From Siderastrea siderea (lineage: Eukaryota > Cnidaria > Anthozoa > Scleractinia > Rhizangiidae), in NCBI GenBank assembly GCA_964030785.1, contig OZ034975.1, forward strand, positions 420,201 through 484,200: a DNA stretch of 64,000 nucleotides, read 5' to 3'. Both the position numbers and the translations under genes were made by a program. Shown here piece by piece: positions 51,301-60,916 of the stretch; position 1 is the stretch's first letter, and every line of letters begins with the position of its first letter. Under the pieces are notes generated by a model, which was given only the letters and a program-made list of their open reading frames with translations, ran no database searches and was not told the DNA's origin.

Positions 51301-54300
51301 TTAAGGATTTGGTCAGGATCTCCCAAGGATCCTTGTCAAGATCTTTACAAGATTTGTGCAAGGTTTCTTCAAGATCCTCAAGGATGTAATGAAGTTCTTT
51401 CGAAGACCTAACAAGATGCATAAAGATCTTAGAAAGGATCCGTAAGGATTTGATCAGGATCTTGCAAGGAATCTGTAATTCGATGCCAATAATTATTGAT
51501 GTCTTTGCAAGATCTTAGCAAGGATCCTGCAAGATCCTCAAGGATTTCAAAGATCTTGAAAGTATTCTGTTAAAGTTTTTGCTTTGATCTGGGGATCATA
51601 CAAGGTTCCTTCACAAGATCCTTGAAAAATTTGACACAGTTGACAGAATCTTCAAAGATTTGATGAGGATCCTTACAAACATCATTGCAAGGATTTTCCT
51701 AAGATCTTTGCTGGGTTCCTTCAATATCCTCTTTGAAATGAATAAAATAATGAAGATCTTGCAAGGTGGTGAGTATTATTCTAATGTCTGATCTGCTGTG
51801 TGATCAAAAAACAAAACTGCTATCACTACAAAGTACATGTATCCAACACAATTTTCAGACTTTCAGATAAGCATAAGTCTTAATTTCTGCTTGGAATGTT
51901 ATGCTTAGTCTGTGTAAGAATAAACCATAAATCAGAAACATTTATTTGTCGAAAAATAATCAGGTTTCCTTTACCTTGTTAATTTACATGATCATATTTG
52001 AACTGTTCAGCAGTAGTTGCTTAAGCTTAATTATTTTGTCTTAATATTCATGCAGTCAGTTTCAGCAATTTAACAATGAAAATCCTTAGTTTTTGAACTT
52101 CTCTAGGGGTAAATTTGTTCTAAGTCTCCGTAGGTCCCCAAAAAATGATTCAGGAGTGACTTCTTAGCAGAATGCAATCCTTAAAGTGAGCAAGAAAAAC
52201 GGAGCCAGGAGCAGCCGCCATTTTGGAATCTCGGAGAGACTGGTAATGAATGAGCCGCTTTTGGTCAGCAGCCTCATCATTGCGGGCTCAAAGAAAACAG
52301 TTGAATTCATCAATTTCGAGTTCGTTTTAAATGGGCAACATATGTTTCCTTGGATTTGCTATTATTTCAAGCTTAAATGATGCCTCAAGGCAGCAAAAAC
52401 TGGATATCTACTCTTAAGAAGGAGGTTAGTTCAAAAGAAAATGATTTGTAATGAAAGATTGGCTTCAAAATTAACGATTCTAAGAAGATCATGTTCTTTC
52501 CTGTCTTCTTATATCTGCTTCCATTCGAACCTATATAATTATAAGCTATAGGCTTATATATTTACATGTAACTAGTTACACTTGTGGCAGGCTGAATTGC
52601 GAGTTTATTTAACTAAAGAAGCAGTTATGGCATAATTGTGCAGTTTATAGAAAAGTTAAAATGAAACATCCAATACAATGTTCTCCAGCGCAGTGCTTTT
52701 CCACTGTAGAGTGTTTCCATCACTTTAGTTAAAAGGACATGCACTAGCACAAGGTAACTGATCTGCCTTGAGTTTACAATGTCTTGATTTGAAAGCAATA
52801 ATAGAGATCATCTTCAAGAGAATTGAAAGAACGGAACTGTTAACTGAATACAAAATAATTCAGAAATGATTTTAACCACACAATGACCAATTTGTTCTGT
52901 TTTGCTCTACTAGGAATACATTCAATTCATGATCAGCTGCTGAGCACTGCAGTGTCAAGTCAGGAGTAGCCTGCTCTGTGCTCAGTATTAAAGCTAAGTC
53001 ACTTTTAATGAACATAGGAGTCCAGTTTACTGATTTCCCTTTCTGTGAATCATACCTACTCAAACTACCAGGACACAATGCAATTGTAAATGTATTGTAA
53101 GTTATCGCTATAAATCCACTGTAAATGAACACAACAAAATATTTTGAGAGAAAAGACAATCAAGACAATGTTGTCTGATTCACACTGTGTATACTGATGA
53201 AGCTTTATGTAAAAGTAGTTCTAGGTGTAGCAATTCAGAATAATAATATTGTAATTTTTACCAATGTTGAGTTAACTTTTATGTATTTAGTGATGTGAAA
53301 TTCAGAGGACAATACATAGGTCATGTACATAGGTCTCAAAAATATGGTATTTAATGTGTCATAATTTTATAAAAACTCTTGTGAACTTTATAGAGATGTT
53401 ATTTTAATCACAACTGCACTGTGTCAGTACTTGATATAGTCTCCAAGCTAGTTTCCAGAGTGCTGAAATTGTGGTAAATTACAGTCAAAATACTCAGCGC
53501 ATTCCACTCATTATTTAGGAATGATTTTCATTAATCTGGAATGGATTGCACTTTTGGAATCAAAATTCTATTTTTAAATTGAAGATTGAAATGTTCCAAC
53601 GGCAGACTCATGCGAAGTAACGAATGTTGATTGGATTGTTACTAACAAAAGCCAAAAGTTCACACGCGAAGTACGAAACCGTTGGCGGCTGTTGGTCTCA
53701 GTCAGTTTGACATTACAGGGAATTTTTCTCAATTTTCAGGAACATTTGTGTGCATTTACAGCACACTTGTTTTTAAGAAATTATTCTTTACAGTCTTACA
53801 ACAACAGACTGCTTTTTTACGTGGAAATGTGCCTGCAATTAATATTTTGTTGAGCGAACACAAATCAGGCCAGACACGTCAAGCCGCCAACAGTCTGCTA
53901 CTTGCATGTGAACATTCGCCAGATGTCAATAATAAACAAATCAGCATTCCTTATCTGGAACAAGGCTACCGTTGGAACCTTACAATATTCAATTTGAAAG
54001 TAGAATCTTGATTCCAATAATGCAATCCATCCCCAATTAATGAAAGTCATTCCTAAATAATAAGTGGAATGCGCTGAGTATTTCGACTGTTATGCTCTAA
54101 ATATATTCACAAGAAAGTGTTTTAAGGTTTCATAATAAAATTTTCATTTAATCAAAACAATGTTGAATTTGGTGGCCTAAAAGAAAACTTGTGAAGAATC
54201 CTTACAATTTTTGCAATAAATACTTAATCAACTTTAAGTTTGTTTGTTGTTTGATGTACATTACATCCTTATGTTTGCTATTCTCAGTAATTCCTAGGAT

Positions 54301-57300
54301 CTCAATTTTTTCTCAAATTTTATCAAATTCTCTCAGTTTCCTAGAAATTTCTTCCACAGTAATCTAAGACCATGCGAAGCTTGGAATTCCTAGGAATTCC
54401 TAGCTTCATTTTGTAAGAGCTTGCAACATCCTTTATGGTCCTCAAAGATTGTTGTGGAACTTGAAAGAACCAAAAAGATCTTTGGGAGATTTTTGAAGAT
54501 CTTTTCTAATCTTGCAAGAACTTGATGACCTTTTGAAGATCCTTGAAGATCCTAGCAAGAATTGTGGAGAAATGTGAAGATAATGGGAAGAATTTTGAAG
54601 ATCCTTAAAGATTTTGGCAAGAATTTTGAAGATCAAAAGAGATATTGGCAAGAATTTTGGAGATCCTTGAAGATCTTGGCAAGAACATTGAATATCTTGA
54701 CAAGAATTTTGAAGATCCTTAAAAATCTTGGCAAGAACATCAAAGATCTTGACAAGAATTTTGCAGATCCTTAAAGATTTTGGCAAGAACATCGAAGATC
54801 TTGACAAGAACTTTGAAGATCTTGGCAAGAACTTTGAAGATCTTGAGAGGAATTTTGACAATCCTTAAAGATCTTGACAACAATTTTAAAGATCCTTGAA
54901 GATCTTTGCAAGAACTTTGAATATCCTTGTAGATCTTGGCAAGAATTTTGAAGATCTTTGTAGATCCTTGAAGATCTTGGCAAGAAATTGAAAAATCTTT
55001 GTAGATCCTTGAGGATCTTGGCAAGAAAATAAAAGATCCTTGAAGATCTTGGCAAGAACTTTGAAGATCCTTGAAGATCTTGGCAAGAATTTTGAAGATC
55101 CTTGAAGATCCTTGAAGATTTTATAAAGATCTTTGTCAGGATCCTCAGTAGGATCCTCAAAGGTCCTCATGGAGATCTTTAAGGATCCTTGAAGATCCTT
55201 CAAAGATTTTCACCAGGGTCAAAAGCCAAACTTTTTAAAAGAAAGTATGAAGCTAAACTGAAATTTCTACAGGGATGGGGGGTTCAAACCAAAAACCACC
55301 TGTGGTGGAGGTATGGATATTTTCTGGAATAACACATTTCTTTGGGCAGTGCGATGTCAGTGTCCGTTTTTTGGCTTTAAGGTATCAGTATAGGTGAAGA
55401 ACGTTAAAAATGTTTGTTAAACAGAATGAAGAGAACAGCTTTTTTAGTTTTCAAGAAAAGTGGAAAAAAGTATATTGAATACTTAATGGCCACTAATTGA
55501 CTCTTGACAAGTTTCTGCCATTACTAATTAAAATACACTGCAAGCTGTCATGCGTTTCGATCATGTGAAACGAGAATGCGTATTTCGGTGTTAGACTTCA
55601 TATCTTGCAAAAGGACGCAAGCATCTGTCTCCGAGTTTGTTTTTAAATATGTTATCGTGTTAGGATTCCGTGTTAGGTTTGCTTTTTAAAAAATTTTCAA
55701 GCCTTCTAGAAAATTCTTGCCCGTTTTCTTCGGCAAAGAAGCCAAAAAGACTCCAGTTGAGTATCACAGCTTGAGAGTTCCCTCTCTTGATCAATTTAGT
55801 TGTGTCGCCTTTAAATACAAAGCTGTTATGTTTGTACTAAGGAAGGCTCTGTTTTGAAGGCTAGAATAACTTCAGCGACAAACGGGAGTCGCGTTTGGCC
55901 TGTCTTTTTACATACTATTTTCATGGCAGGTTTTGCCCCGTCTTTGGCATCTTTTAGCAGTTTCCTAAGGATGCTTCCAAATAAACGCGACGTTAGTACT
56001 GTTAAACAACAAAACATGAAAATGTTGGATTTAAACGAGGACCAAATATTTTAAATACAAACATCTAATATCCTCGCGACTTCGCAATTTAGTAAACTAC
56101 AGTTTTCGCACCAGTTTCAACTGTTCATTACGTTGTCATCGATGTCACTGTTACTGTAACTTAATTTTTCTTGCCGATCTGTCAATACGTTGTTGCAGCC
56201 TGGCACCCTGGGTGTTTTCTTGACGCCTAATCAGACTAAATTGAGAAGTGAATTTTCGTAAGTAGCTCAAAATAAAATTTGGGCGCACATAGCTGAACAT
56301 TTTAAGTTCGTTTATGCGCACTTTTTAACCAAATCATCTGAAATTTGGCAGAAACGTTCTATGATTATTCGAACGCAAGACGGTATCAGGCTTTTTTAAA
56401 ATTTGGCTCCGTTTCTAAATTATGGCCTCTTTTTTAGAGCAATTCGCTCGCACTAAGGTCAACAAACTTTAGGAGGGGATACTGAAAAATCAAAACCACA
56501 TACGAGAAAACGCAGACACCATATTTAAGGACAACATGTGGTGAAACATTTCCTATATTAATTATGCCGCTCTGTTAATTTGCGTGGGGAAATGAACCAA
56601 ATTTACGCTTAGTGGTGACTCTGGCTTCTTTGTTTAATATTTCTATGAGGTTTTTCTTTACGAAATTCATAAAGTTATAGGGAGATTTAAAATTTAATAA
56701 GCTTTCAGTAAATGTATAGGTTGTTGGGGTTTCGCTTAAAGCGCGCGTGCAAAATCACGAAAACTAGAGATCCTCAATCCACCTATACTGATACCTTAAG
56801 ATTGTTCAATTGTTTGTTTGTTTTTGCCACAAAAACAGAAGGTATTTTGTAGTTTTCAGTATGGGCCCAAGATGTTGGGTATCCAATACCTTTTTATTTC
56901 CATCTCCACATGACTTTTAAATGGGAGTACCCCTTTGGGGATGTACCTTTGTAGTTTGCGAGACTTTTTTGGAAACAGATTCCCAAACATTCCAGGATTT
57001 CTCTCCGCATTCCTCATCCAGTCCAACTTGCTGGCAAAATTGATCAAAAACCTCTTTGTCATCCATCTGGAAGGCTCTGTATCTCAGATGCAATAATGTG
57101 TCATCTGCAGCAAAACATAAAAATAACGTTCAGTAAACATCTATTCTGACTGGCTGAAAGCCATTTGTTACTCTATGGGAAAACGTAATTTTCCATGTTT
57201 TGTGGCAACATGAAGTCTGCATTTTAATAGAATTTAAAATTACCAGTAGAAACACGTGCTGTAGGTGTGTCACATCACACAGACACACTATGCACGGTGA

Positions 57301-60300
57301 TATACAGTGTATTAATCAGCATAGTCCTACCCCCTACCCCCACCCCAGGGAGTAGTCAGGGATAAGGAACTGGGTGATTCTCATAAAGTCCTGCTATGCA
57401 GGGCCAGTTCAGTTTGTCTAATGCCTTGTCAAAAGGGATCACAAAACAAACATCCCTTAAGGGTTATTCACCATATTGCAACAACAATGCTAAGCTGTGC
57501 CCAGCGCTTCAGAAATTGAAAGATGACAATACTCAGTCTAGATCTATATTCTTGGGTCTAAATCTGCCTCTGTTTACTTAAACCACTAATCATGCTTTGA
57601 ATATTCTGTAGCCAAAAACGACTCCACAGACGACGTCAAACGACAAAAAGGGATGGATTTCCATGTCCAACTGGGGCAAAATCCCCTTTAATTAACCTTC
57701 CACCACGCTCCAAACAAGGCAAATGCCCCAGTCATGAACCATATGCGGAAAGCCCTGCATAGCCCTGGGCCTGGTTGTTGGAAAGCTGGTTAACACTAAC
57801 CCTAGATTAAAATTAAACCAAGGTTCCTGTTTCTCTTGTTTGAAAGAGTTTCAAGTGGCCATTTGAAAGTGACCAAAGTACAAAATGTACGGCAAAAATT
57901 ATTTACAGGAATCCTCCTCTCTTGGTTATAAGACAGAATAAAAAGTTGTCACTAATCCTGGTTTAGCTTAATCATAATTTGAACAACCAGGCCCTGGGTG
58001 TTAGGGCTTACATTGACTGGTGTTCACTACCTCTGTACGACCAATCACATTGTTTACATCTCTTTGAACATTTTGTGACAGGATGTAAAAGAAAACTCAA
58101 CATAGCTCATTTCTGCCCGTTCAGAAAACAGCTCCACACAAACGATTTGCTCGAGAAATGCTAAATATTCATACATCTTTTTTATCATTTTATTAATTCG
58201 ATCAATTATTTTTCGGCGACTGTATGCTCCAGGCTTGAATATCAAATTATTTTATGCTTGAGTCACGCATCACTCTAAAAAAATTCACGGTTGTGATATC
58301 AGCCACGAAATCGACGTAATTAGCAGAAAATAAACCTTTTAAGTATCATGCATCAAAGGCGAAAATTTTCATTTGTTTTTAGCCGCATGACAACTTGCAA
58401 TTATTAAATAACGTTAGGTATTACAGGGTTCACTGCCTCACAAAGAAACAGCTGAACCACGAATATTTATGGCATTGAATCTAAAGCCGGTGGAAAATTG
58501 TCTCGCCCGCCAAAATTAAGCTTGTATAAACTAAACACAGCTGAACAATACCTCTGTTTGTTTACGTAACTAGAAAATTCCACCAGTTCTCGAAATCTTA
58601 ACCGTTCTGGGAGAATAAACGTAAGCAAATTTTAAGCTTGCCTCCTACAATTCCTTACTACGTTAACGAACGTTCGTGAATACGCTTGCAGATGCTTCAC
58701 GTTGTTTTTGGGGCAACAAATGGCAAAGAAACAGTCTTACCTCCCTTTTGTTTCCAATAGAGATATATTCAGATGGTTTGAACACTGCACTCAAGGATAT
58801 TCACTTCGTTTTGCAACGGTTTAAAGCAAAATAGAAAGAGCGCCATTTCAACCACAACAACATTTCTATGCGCCTCCCGACGAAAACATTTCGCGCCCTG
58901 CTCTTGCAACTTTACTTCCGCTTCACTCGACTGACAAATATGGTAATTCACGACAGTCATGTACCAAATATGGACAAAAACGGAAGTTAAGCCACTAGAA
59001 TTATGTATATGAAATACATTTACCTCTTGCGCGGGAAAATTATGGCGGGAAACTTTTAAATTTTCGAGAAAATCAAACAAGCTTGAACTTCGAAATTAAA
59101 TATTATGAATCTTTACATTTAAAAGAGCACTTCATCCCAGAAAACTCCCAAGGCCGGAATTTGCTTCTTTTATGAGATTTCATGTTACTTTAAGCGACCA
59201 AAAGTTTCCTTTTGTTCTTACACCACTGTTTCTACTCGTGCTCATGAAATCTTTCCTTAGGTGATCGCTGGGTCAACACTTTCCTAATCAAAACCCTTGT
59301 GAGTTCCAGTTTTGCAGTAATTAAAACTGTTTAGAAAACCCTTAGAAAACTGGTGGTTTCACCCAAGGGTGAGGGTCGCGTAAACATTAACGCGAAAAAG
59401 ACTCAAAGACTATGCATGTTGTATTTCTCTAATAAAAATAATCCCGCTGCCATCTAGTCTGAATATTTCTTTTGTACCTTACCTCCTTGATAATATAGAC
59501 TCTAAAGCAGCAGGTTCGTTTGGACTTACAGTGTAAAATCCTTCTTGTCCTCTTCTATACTCAGGGAAACGCACTGCATCGAAGGACCTTTTTAACGTCT
59601 TTCATGTTCAGTTGTTTTGTTTTTAGTAACTGTACAAAACGTATCAGAATAAAAAAGAAGCCAAGAGATTAGGGACGATTTTGTGAAGTTTCCTTCCCTA
59701 ATTGACGAAACCATCGAATCTCTGCCTCGTCTCAAATGAGCCGGATTTCTCATTGCAGTGTTATTGACGCAGAAAGTGCAAAACCGTTGTGAAGAATATA
59801 AAGTTCAAACGTTAAAGCTGAAAAACAGATACGATTCCTTTCCTTTGTGAGGAAACATTTGGCAAAGTTGATAAAATCTGAACTCAGGAACTGAAAGTGC
59901 TCGCACTTAAAATATTTGCACCAAAAAGAGTGCTTAGTATTCAAAAGCATTTATCTCAGATCAGATCACTGATCCTTCTAAGACTTCAACACAGACTCTA
60001 AAGTTAGAGTTTTCGTTTGAATGTCACCAAGGAGCCAAAAAATAGACCTTGACCGCCATGTACCTTGACCGCCATTCGTTTGAATGGTCACGCTTAAGGA
60101 ATTCATTCACAGTCCGAGGCAAAAGTCAGAACTATTTTGTACAGCATAATAAACAGCACCACAGGAAAGTACTGCTCAGTAGCTTTCATTTGAATGGTCA
60201 CACTTCAGGATTTCATCCACAGACTCAAAAGTTAAAAGCACCCTGTACAGCATAATAAACAGGGCCACAGGAAAGTACTGCTCAACAGCTTTTAGTTGAA

Positions 60301-60664
60301 TGGCCACACTTAAAGAACCATTACATTTTGGAACCATCTTGTACAACATAACGGTAGATTACCACGGGAAAGTACTGCTCAGTAGCCTTCATGTGAATAG
60401 TCACAATTTAGGATTTCATCCACAGACTCAAAAGTTAGAACTATCTTGTACAGCATAACAAACAACATCACAGGAAAATTCTGATCAGTAACTTTCAATT
60501 GAATGGGCAATAAAAAACGTCAAACAGTTCACTGACAAACAATTAGCACAGTTACTCATATGAAAGAAATAAAATCTCGAGTCCTTACCCAAGCGGCATA
60601 ACTCTCGGCGGCCTGTGATTAAAGCAACCTTGCGCGCGGTCCCAGCATACACAATCAAGATCAT
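27602..60664 (-). CDS. RB1: Retinoblastoma (RB1-type) pocket protein, complete, 34 coding exons
   Basis: This gene encodes a nuclear tumour-suppressor pocket protein that binds E2F/DP and represses S-phase genes until phosphorylated by CDKs. Exons 5'->3': 60589-60664, 56947-57104, 50444-50499, 48154-48231, 47500-47631, 47238-47285, 46621-46679, 45720-45821, 45178-45203, 45014-45067, 44665-44712, 44283-44303, 43780-43895, 42547-42624, 42232-42285, 41271-41307, 40999-41044, 40838-40905, 40507-40563, 40388-40419, 39921-40003, 38977-39023, 38799-38870, 37514-37564, 36807-36865, 36213-36268, 35665-35729, 34633-34710, 33962-34066, 30951-31058, 29877-29914, 29537-29572, 28872-28902, 27602-27826. The lengths sum to 2,400 bases, or 799 residues plus stop, with every phase joining. 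Human RB1 is 928 residues. RB1 wording (WESVS, SFPW-like FPWIL, GFYN, KRLRFD) favours RB1 over p107/p130. No inactivating lesion was seen. Confidence 0.95.
28146..28340 (+). CDS. Possible small single-pass membrane protein or first exon, antisense to last RB1 intron
   Basis: From ATG 28146 (context AACAATGT) a 64-residue frame reads a basic N-terminus with C and K residues, one hydrophobic stretch (TCVPVILITVVVLAILYST) of about 19 residues, and a short basic tail ending at TGA. The end also reads GGGCACAG|GTGAAT, so it could instead be exon 1 of a type II membrane enzyme. I found no matching downstream exon on this strand. The frame stays open upstream to 28041. It may be spurious. Confidence 0.25.
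   Translation: MSEKAHYCRKNKAFNIVKSKAWKTCVPVILITVVVLAILYSTLRNQLSFHNSRIAERKHSKGHR
28918..29110 (-). mobile_element. Possible Penelope-type fragment with hammerhead-like core 2
   Basis: On the minus strand CTGACGA, stem GGGC...GCUC and GAAACGTCAGC occur in order (about 28998-29026), giving a hammerhead-like core and also an outer palindrome CTGACG/CGTCAG. It lies in the last-but-one RB1 intron. The class assignment is inferred from the motif only. Confidence 0.35.
30244..30652. mobile_element. TTAA-flanked MITE, copy 2
   Basis: This is the better preserved copy of the family at 3196-3614. TIRs of about 42 bp start TTAAGACGATTTCCGCTCAA and end with the near-exact complement at TTAA 30649-30652. 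It lies in the RB1 intron between exons 31 and 30. Confidence 0.8.
30951..36268 (-). CDS. RB1: RB1 exons 26-30: pocket B with LxCxE cleft
   Basis: Residues about 553-690. The A/B spacer is short (SPGQQQKKSQPLNLFLRK). Pocket B follows with NQLAYNRLVALCNKLD, MWTCLEQSLRLHWQLM, GHLDQMILCAVYAIGK, FKQIVTSYKGLPF and SIIGFYNKVYM. Cleft residues equivalent to human C706, Y709, K713, Y756 and N757 are all present (about residues 623, 626, 630, 671, 672). The protein should therefore bind LxCxE partners. Exon 28 reads MKDGHLDQ where human has MRDRHLDQ. The exon 26 donor GTTGGT and exon 30 donor GTCAGC are non-consensus but are the only phase-compatible choices I saw. Confidence 0.94.
31295..33545. mobile_element. 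Foldback element with TTGTG/CAACA arms
   Basis: The left end (about 31310-31400) and right end (about 33465-33535) are inverted copies sharing GCAGCGTTTTTTGACC, TGGTCGAGCTCGACG and TACCTCGACTGGTT. Inside come (TTGTG)n at the left, (CAACA)n at the right, and an internal degenerate tandem repeat built on GAGTTGGTCG and TCTGCCAGTGAGTGAGG (32390-33180). The exact termini and duplication are unclear. A smaller MITE (31785-32178) is inserted in it. Confidence 0.65.
31785..32178. mobile_element. MITE with GGGGCACTGTCACC ends
   Basis: The left end is AGGGGCACTGTCACC and the right end, inverted, is GGTGACACTGAGCCCCC. It is about 394 bp and non-coding. The flanks CTTAA and CTAAG suggest a degenerate TTAA or TAA duplication. 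Confidence 0.6.
34297..34328. repeat. GGT and poly-G run
   Basis: GGTGGTGGTGG runs into a stretch of about 14 G in an RB1 intron. Confidence 0.9.
35007..35525. mobile_element. Nearly full-length palindromic element
   Basis: GTTTAAGTGGTACGATGATC at the left is mirrored by GATCATAGTACCACTTTAAAC at the right, and similarity of the arms continues for about 170 bp (for example GTCCGCCATTATTACACCAG against CTGGTGTAACAATGGCGGAC). It would fold into one long hairpin. It lies between RB1 exons 28 and 27. Confidence 0.75.
36465..36600 (+). repeat. tRNA-headed SINE-like fragments, tandem
   Basis: Two copies 59 bp apart contain TAGCTCAGTTGGTAGAGCA or a one-base variant, which is the tRNA D-arm with polymerase III box A. 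The second is followed by GGGTTCACTTAAACC, a degenerate box B. No full tRNA cloverleaf forms. It resembles a tRNA-derived SINE head. Confidence 0.6.
36807..42624 (-). CDS. RB1: RB1 exons 14-25: pocket A
   Basis: Residues about 325-553. Exon 14 is a Ser/Thr-rich linker. Pocket A starts in exon 15 with PYPSPVADLRTALDEM and runs through SDAPSQELLRFWA, KKDPQEL, AKRLYLRVMEAMLLA, EEKRLSCSDFSALL, FHVSLMACSLEVVMA, FPWILSALKLKAFDFFKVIE and NRTEEQVLEGLAW. Each has a clear human counterpart in the same order. The acceptor of exon 22 may be at 39023 or 39017; both keep frame. Pocket A forms half of the E2F transactivation-domain groove. Confidence 0.93.
39254..39366. repeat. (CAT)n microsatellite
   Basis: A run of about 36 CAT triplets with one interruption, in the RB1 intron between exons 22 and 21. 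Poly-His, poly-Ser and poly-Asp frames across it are artefacts. Confidence 0.95.
41490..41690. repeat. Degenerate CAN-triplet tract
   Basis: CATCACCACCAT, CAACAGCAG and similar triplets continue for about 200 bp in an RB1 intron, with no exon signals. Confidence 0.7.
41683..42098. mobile_element. MITE with GGCATCCCC/GGGGGATGGCC ends
   Basis: The left end GGCATCCCCTTTTTCTCATT and the following TAGCGTC are matched at the right, inverted, by GACGCTAAACGGAGC and GGGGGATGGCC. GGGTCAGTCGG recurs inside both ends in the same orientation. It is about 416 bp. Confidence 0.65.
42751..43189. mobile_element. MITE with TATGCCTGCCAACTCT ends
   Basis: TATGCCTGCCAACTCT at the left is matched by AGAGTTGGCAGGCATA at the right. 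CAACAT flanks both ends (ggCAACAT and CAACATtag). It lies in the RB1 intron between exons 14 and 13. Confidence 0.75.
43780..60664 (-). CDS. RB1: RB1 exons 1-13: N-terminal cyclin-fold domain
   Basis: Residues 1 to about 325. Exon 1 (ATG at 60664) has an in-frame TAA nine bases upstream. Exon 2 carries FCQQVGLDEECGEKSWNVWE, matching the human segment with CQ and AW.TWE. The match continues upstream of the internal ATG at 57066 (RAFQMDD), which favours the long start. Later exons give LIPWFVCATYV, VEFFQKMKEFL, SFWKTCWFLF, LGDLMTTFYLLLCCVDY, PDLCKEANV and YFQPFLDS, collinear with the human RbN domain. Donors after exons 2 (GTACAT) and 13 (GTGTTT) are weak but phase-supported. Confidence 0.9.
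46185..46612. repeat. (CTGA)n/(CCTG)n array
   Basis: Long CTGA runs alternate with CCTG blocks and TAGCTGACTGTCTGA modules. The array ends only nine bases before the RB1 exon 7 donor at 46619-46620. Confidence 0.95.
48560..49505 (+). repeat. 107-bp tandem cassette, nine copies
   Basis: AACTTTTGAGTCTGTGGATG recurs about every 106-111 bp (near 48571, 48677 and on to 49434). Each unit also has GTGTGACCATTCAAATGAAA and GAGCAGTACTTTCCT. It lies in RB1 intron 3. Inverted copies occur at 60153-60510 and 61205-61500. Confidence 0.92.
49986..50397. mobile_element. Diverged MITE with CAGTTGAAC / ACTG ends
   Basis: The left end CAGTTGAACCCCTATTAAGC and GGCCACC is matched at the right, inverted, by GGTGGCCGCTTAATAGG and AGTTAGACTGTA. 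A related single end occurs at 17221. No transposase frame. Confidence 0.55.
50685..51770 (+). repeat. GATC-rich degenerate array, left copy
   Basis: AAGGATCTT, AAGATCCTC and AAAGATCTT modules repeat for about 1.1 kb with very dense GATC. A 127-bp-class higher block (CAAAGATCTTAAAAGGATCC to GATTTGGTCAGGATC) recurs several times. The edge reads CCCCTGGTGAAAA. Confidence 0.9.
52186..52430 (+). other. Possible antisense first exon with YY1-like motif
   Basis: GCCGCCATTTTGG at about 52211 is a YY1-type core. Downstream, ATG 52382 reads MPQGSKNWISTLKKE and then meets GAG|GTTAGT, a possible donor. No following exon was found. It may be chance. Confidence 0.15.
53482..54089. mobile_element. Harbinger-like element with TTA duplication
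   Basis: The ends share CAGTCAAAATACTCAGCGCA and its complement with one change, and similarity continues about 105 bp (ATTCCACT.ATTATTTAGGAA). TTA flanks both sides (53479-53481 and 54090-54092). It is 608 bp, non-autonomous. Confidence 0.78.
54425..55215 (-). repeat. GATC-rich degenerate array, right copy, inverted
   Basis: TTGGCAAGAATTTTGAAGAT and CCTTGAAGATC modules repeat for about 0.8 kb. The outer edge TTTTCACCAGGGT mirrors the left array's CCCCTGGTGAAAA, so the two arrays face each other in RB1 intron 2. Long minus-strand frames rich in IFKDL and LAKIF come from the repeat. Confidence 0.88.
55381..56795. mobile_element. TTAA-flanked element, 1.4 kb
   Basis: TIRs GGTATCAGTATAGGTG and CACCTATACTGATACC are perfect over 16 bp. 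TTAA is present at 55377-55380 and 56796-56799. No full transposase frame was seen. piggyBac- or Kolobok-type by duplication; the family is not the same as the MITE at 3196/30244. Confidence 0.78.
58741..59080 (-). promoter_or_regulatory. RB1: Candidate downstream RB1 promoter and 5' UTR exon with E2F-type sites
   Basis: On the minus strand a good donor (GGGAG|GTAAGA) ends an exon at 58741. Joined to the acceptor at 57104, its reading frame has a stop (TGA) and then no ATG until 57066, so this transcript would start the 761-residue short form. Within 200 bases upstream lie three E2F-like sites: TTTCGCGCC at 58889-58897, GCGCGGGAAA at 59029-59038 and GGCGGGAAA at 59044-59052. E2F autoregulation is known for vertebrate RB1. 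Transcription start is not determined. Confidence 0.55.
60153..60510 (-). repeat. 107-bp cassette copies, inverted, in RB1 intron 1
   Basis: AAAGTACTGCTCAGTAGCTT, GGTCACACTTCAGGA and ATCCACAGACTCAAAAGTTA repeat three to four times, the complement of the cassette at 48560-49505. Confidence 0.88.
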
Positions 60665-60916
60665 TATATCTTATCTAACAATCCACTAGATTTGTCTTGA
60701 AAGTTCTTTGTAGTTTGTAGATTACTCGCTCCAATTTTCGCGTCGAAAAACTGCTATGGCTCCTTCAATGCTTCAACGAATGAATAAAAAATAGCAACTT
60801 AGTAACAAGATCACACGCATAGCATGTGGTACTGTGACTGTTCGTTTGAGGTCTTGAACTCAACAGTAAATACAATAGTTTTTATTATTATTTTTTTAGT
60901 TATATTTCATAATTAC

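Noticed and set aside
54442..55203. Minus-strand frames of 94-139 codons rich in IFKDLQ and LAKIF
   Set aside because: Three overlapping frames are all open because the array unit length and composition avoid stops; this is the GATC repeat, not a repeat protein.
60589..60664. Separate gene starting MILIVYAG
   Set aside because: The exon ends in phase 1 and joins RB1 exon 2 in frame, with homology continuing across the join, so it is better read as RB1 exon 1.
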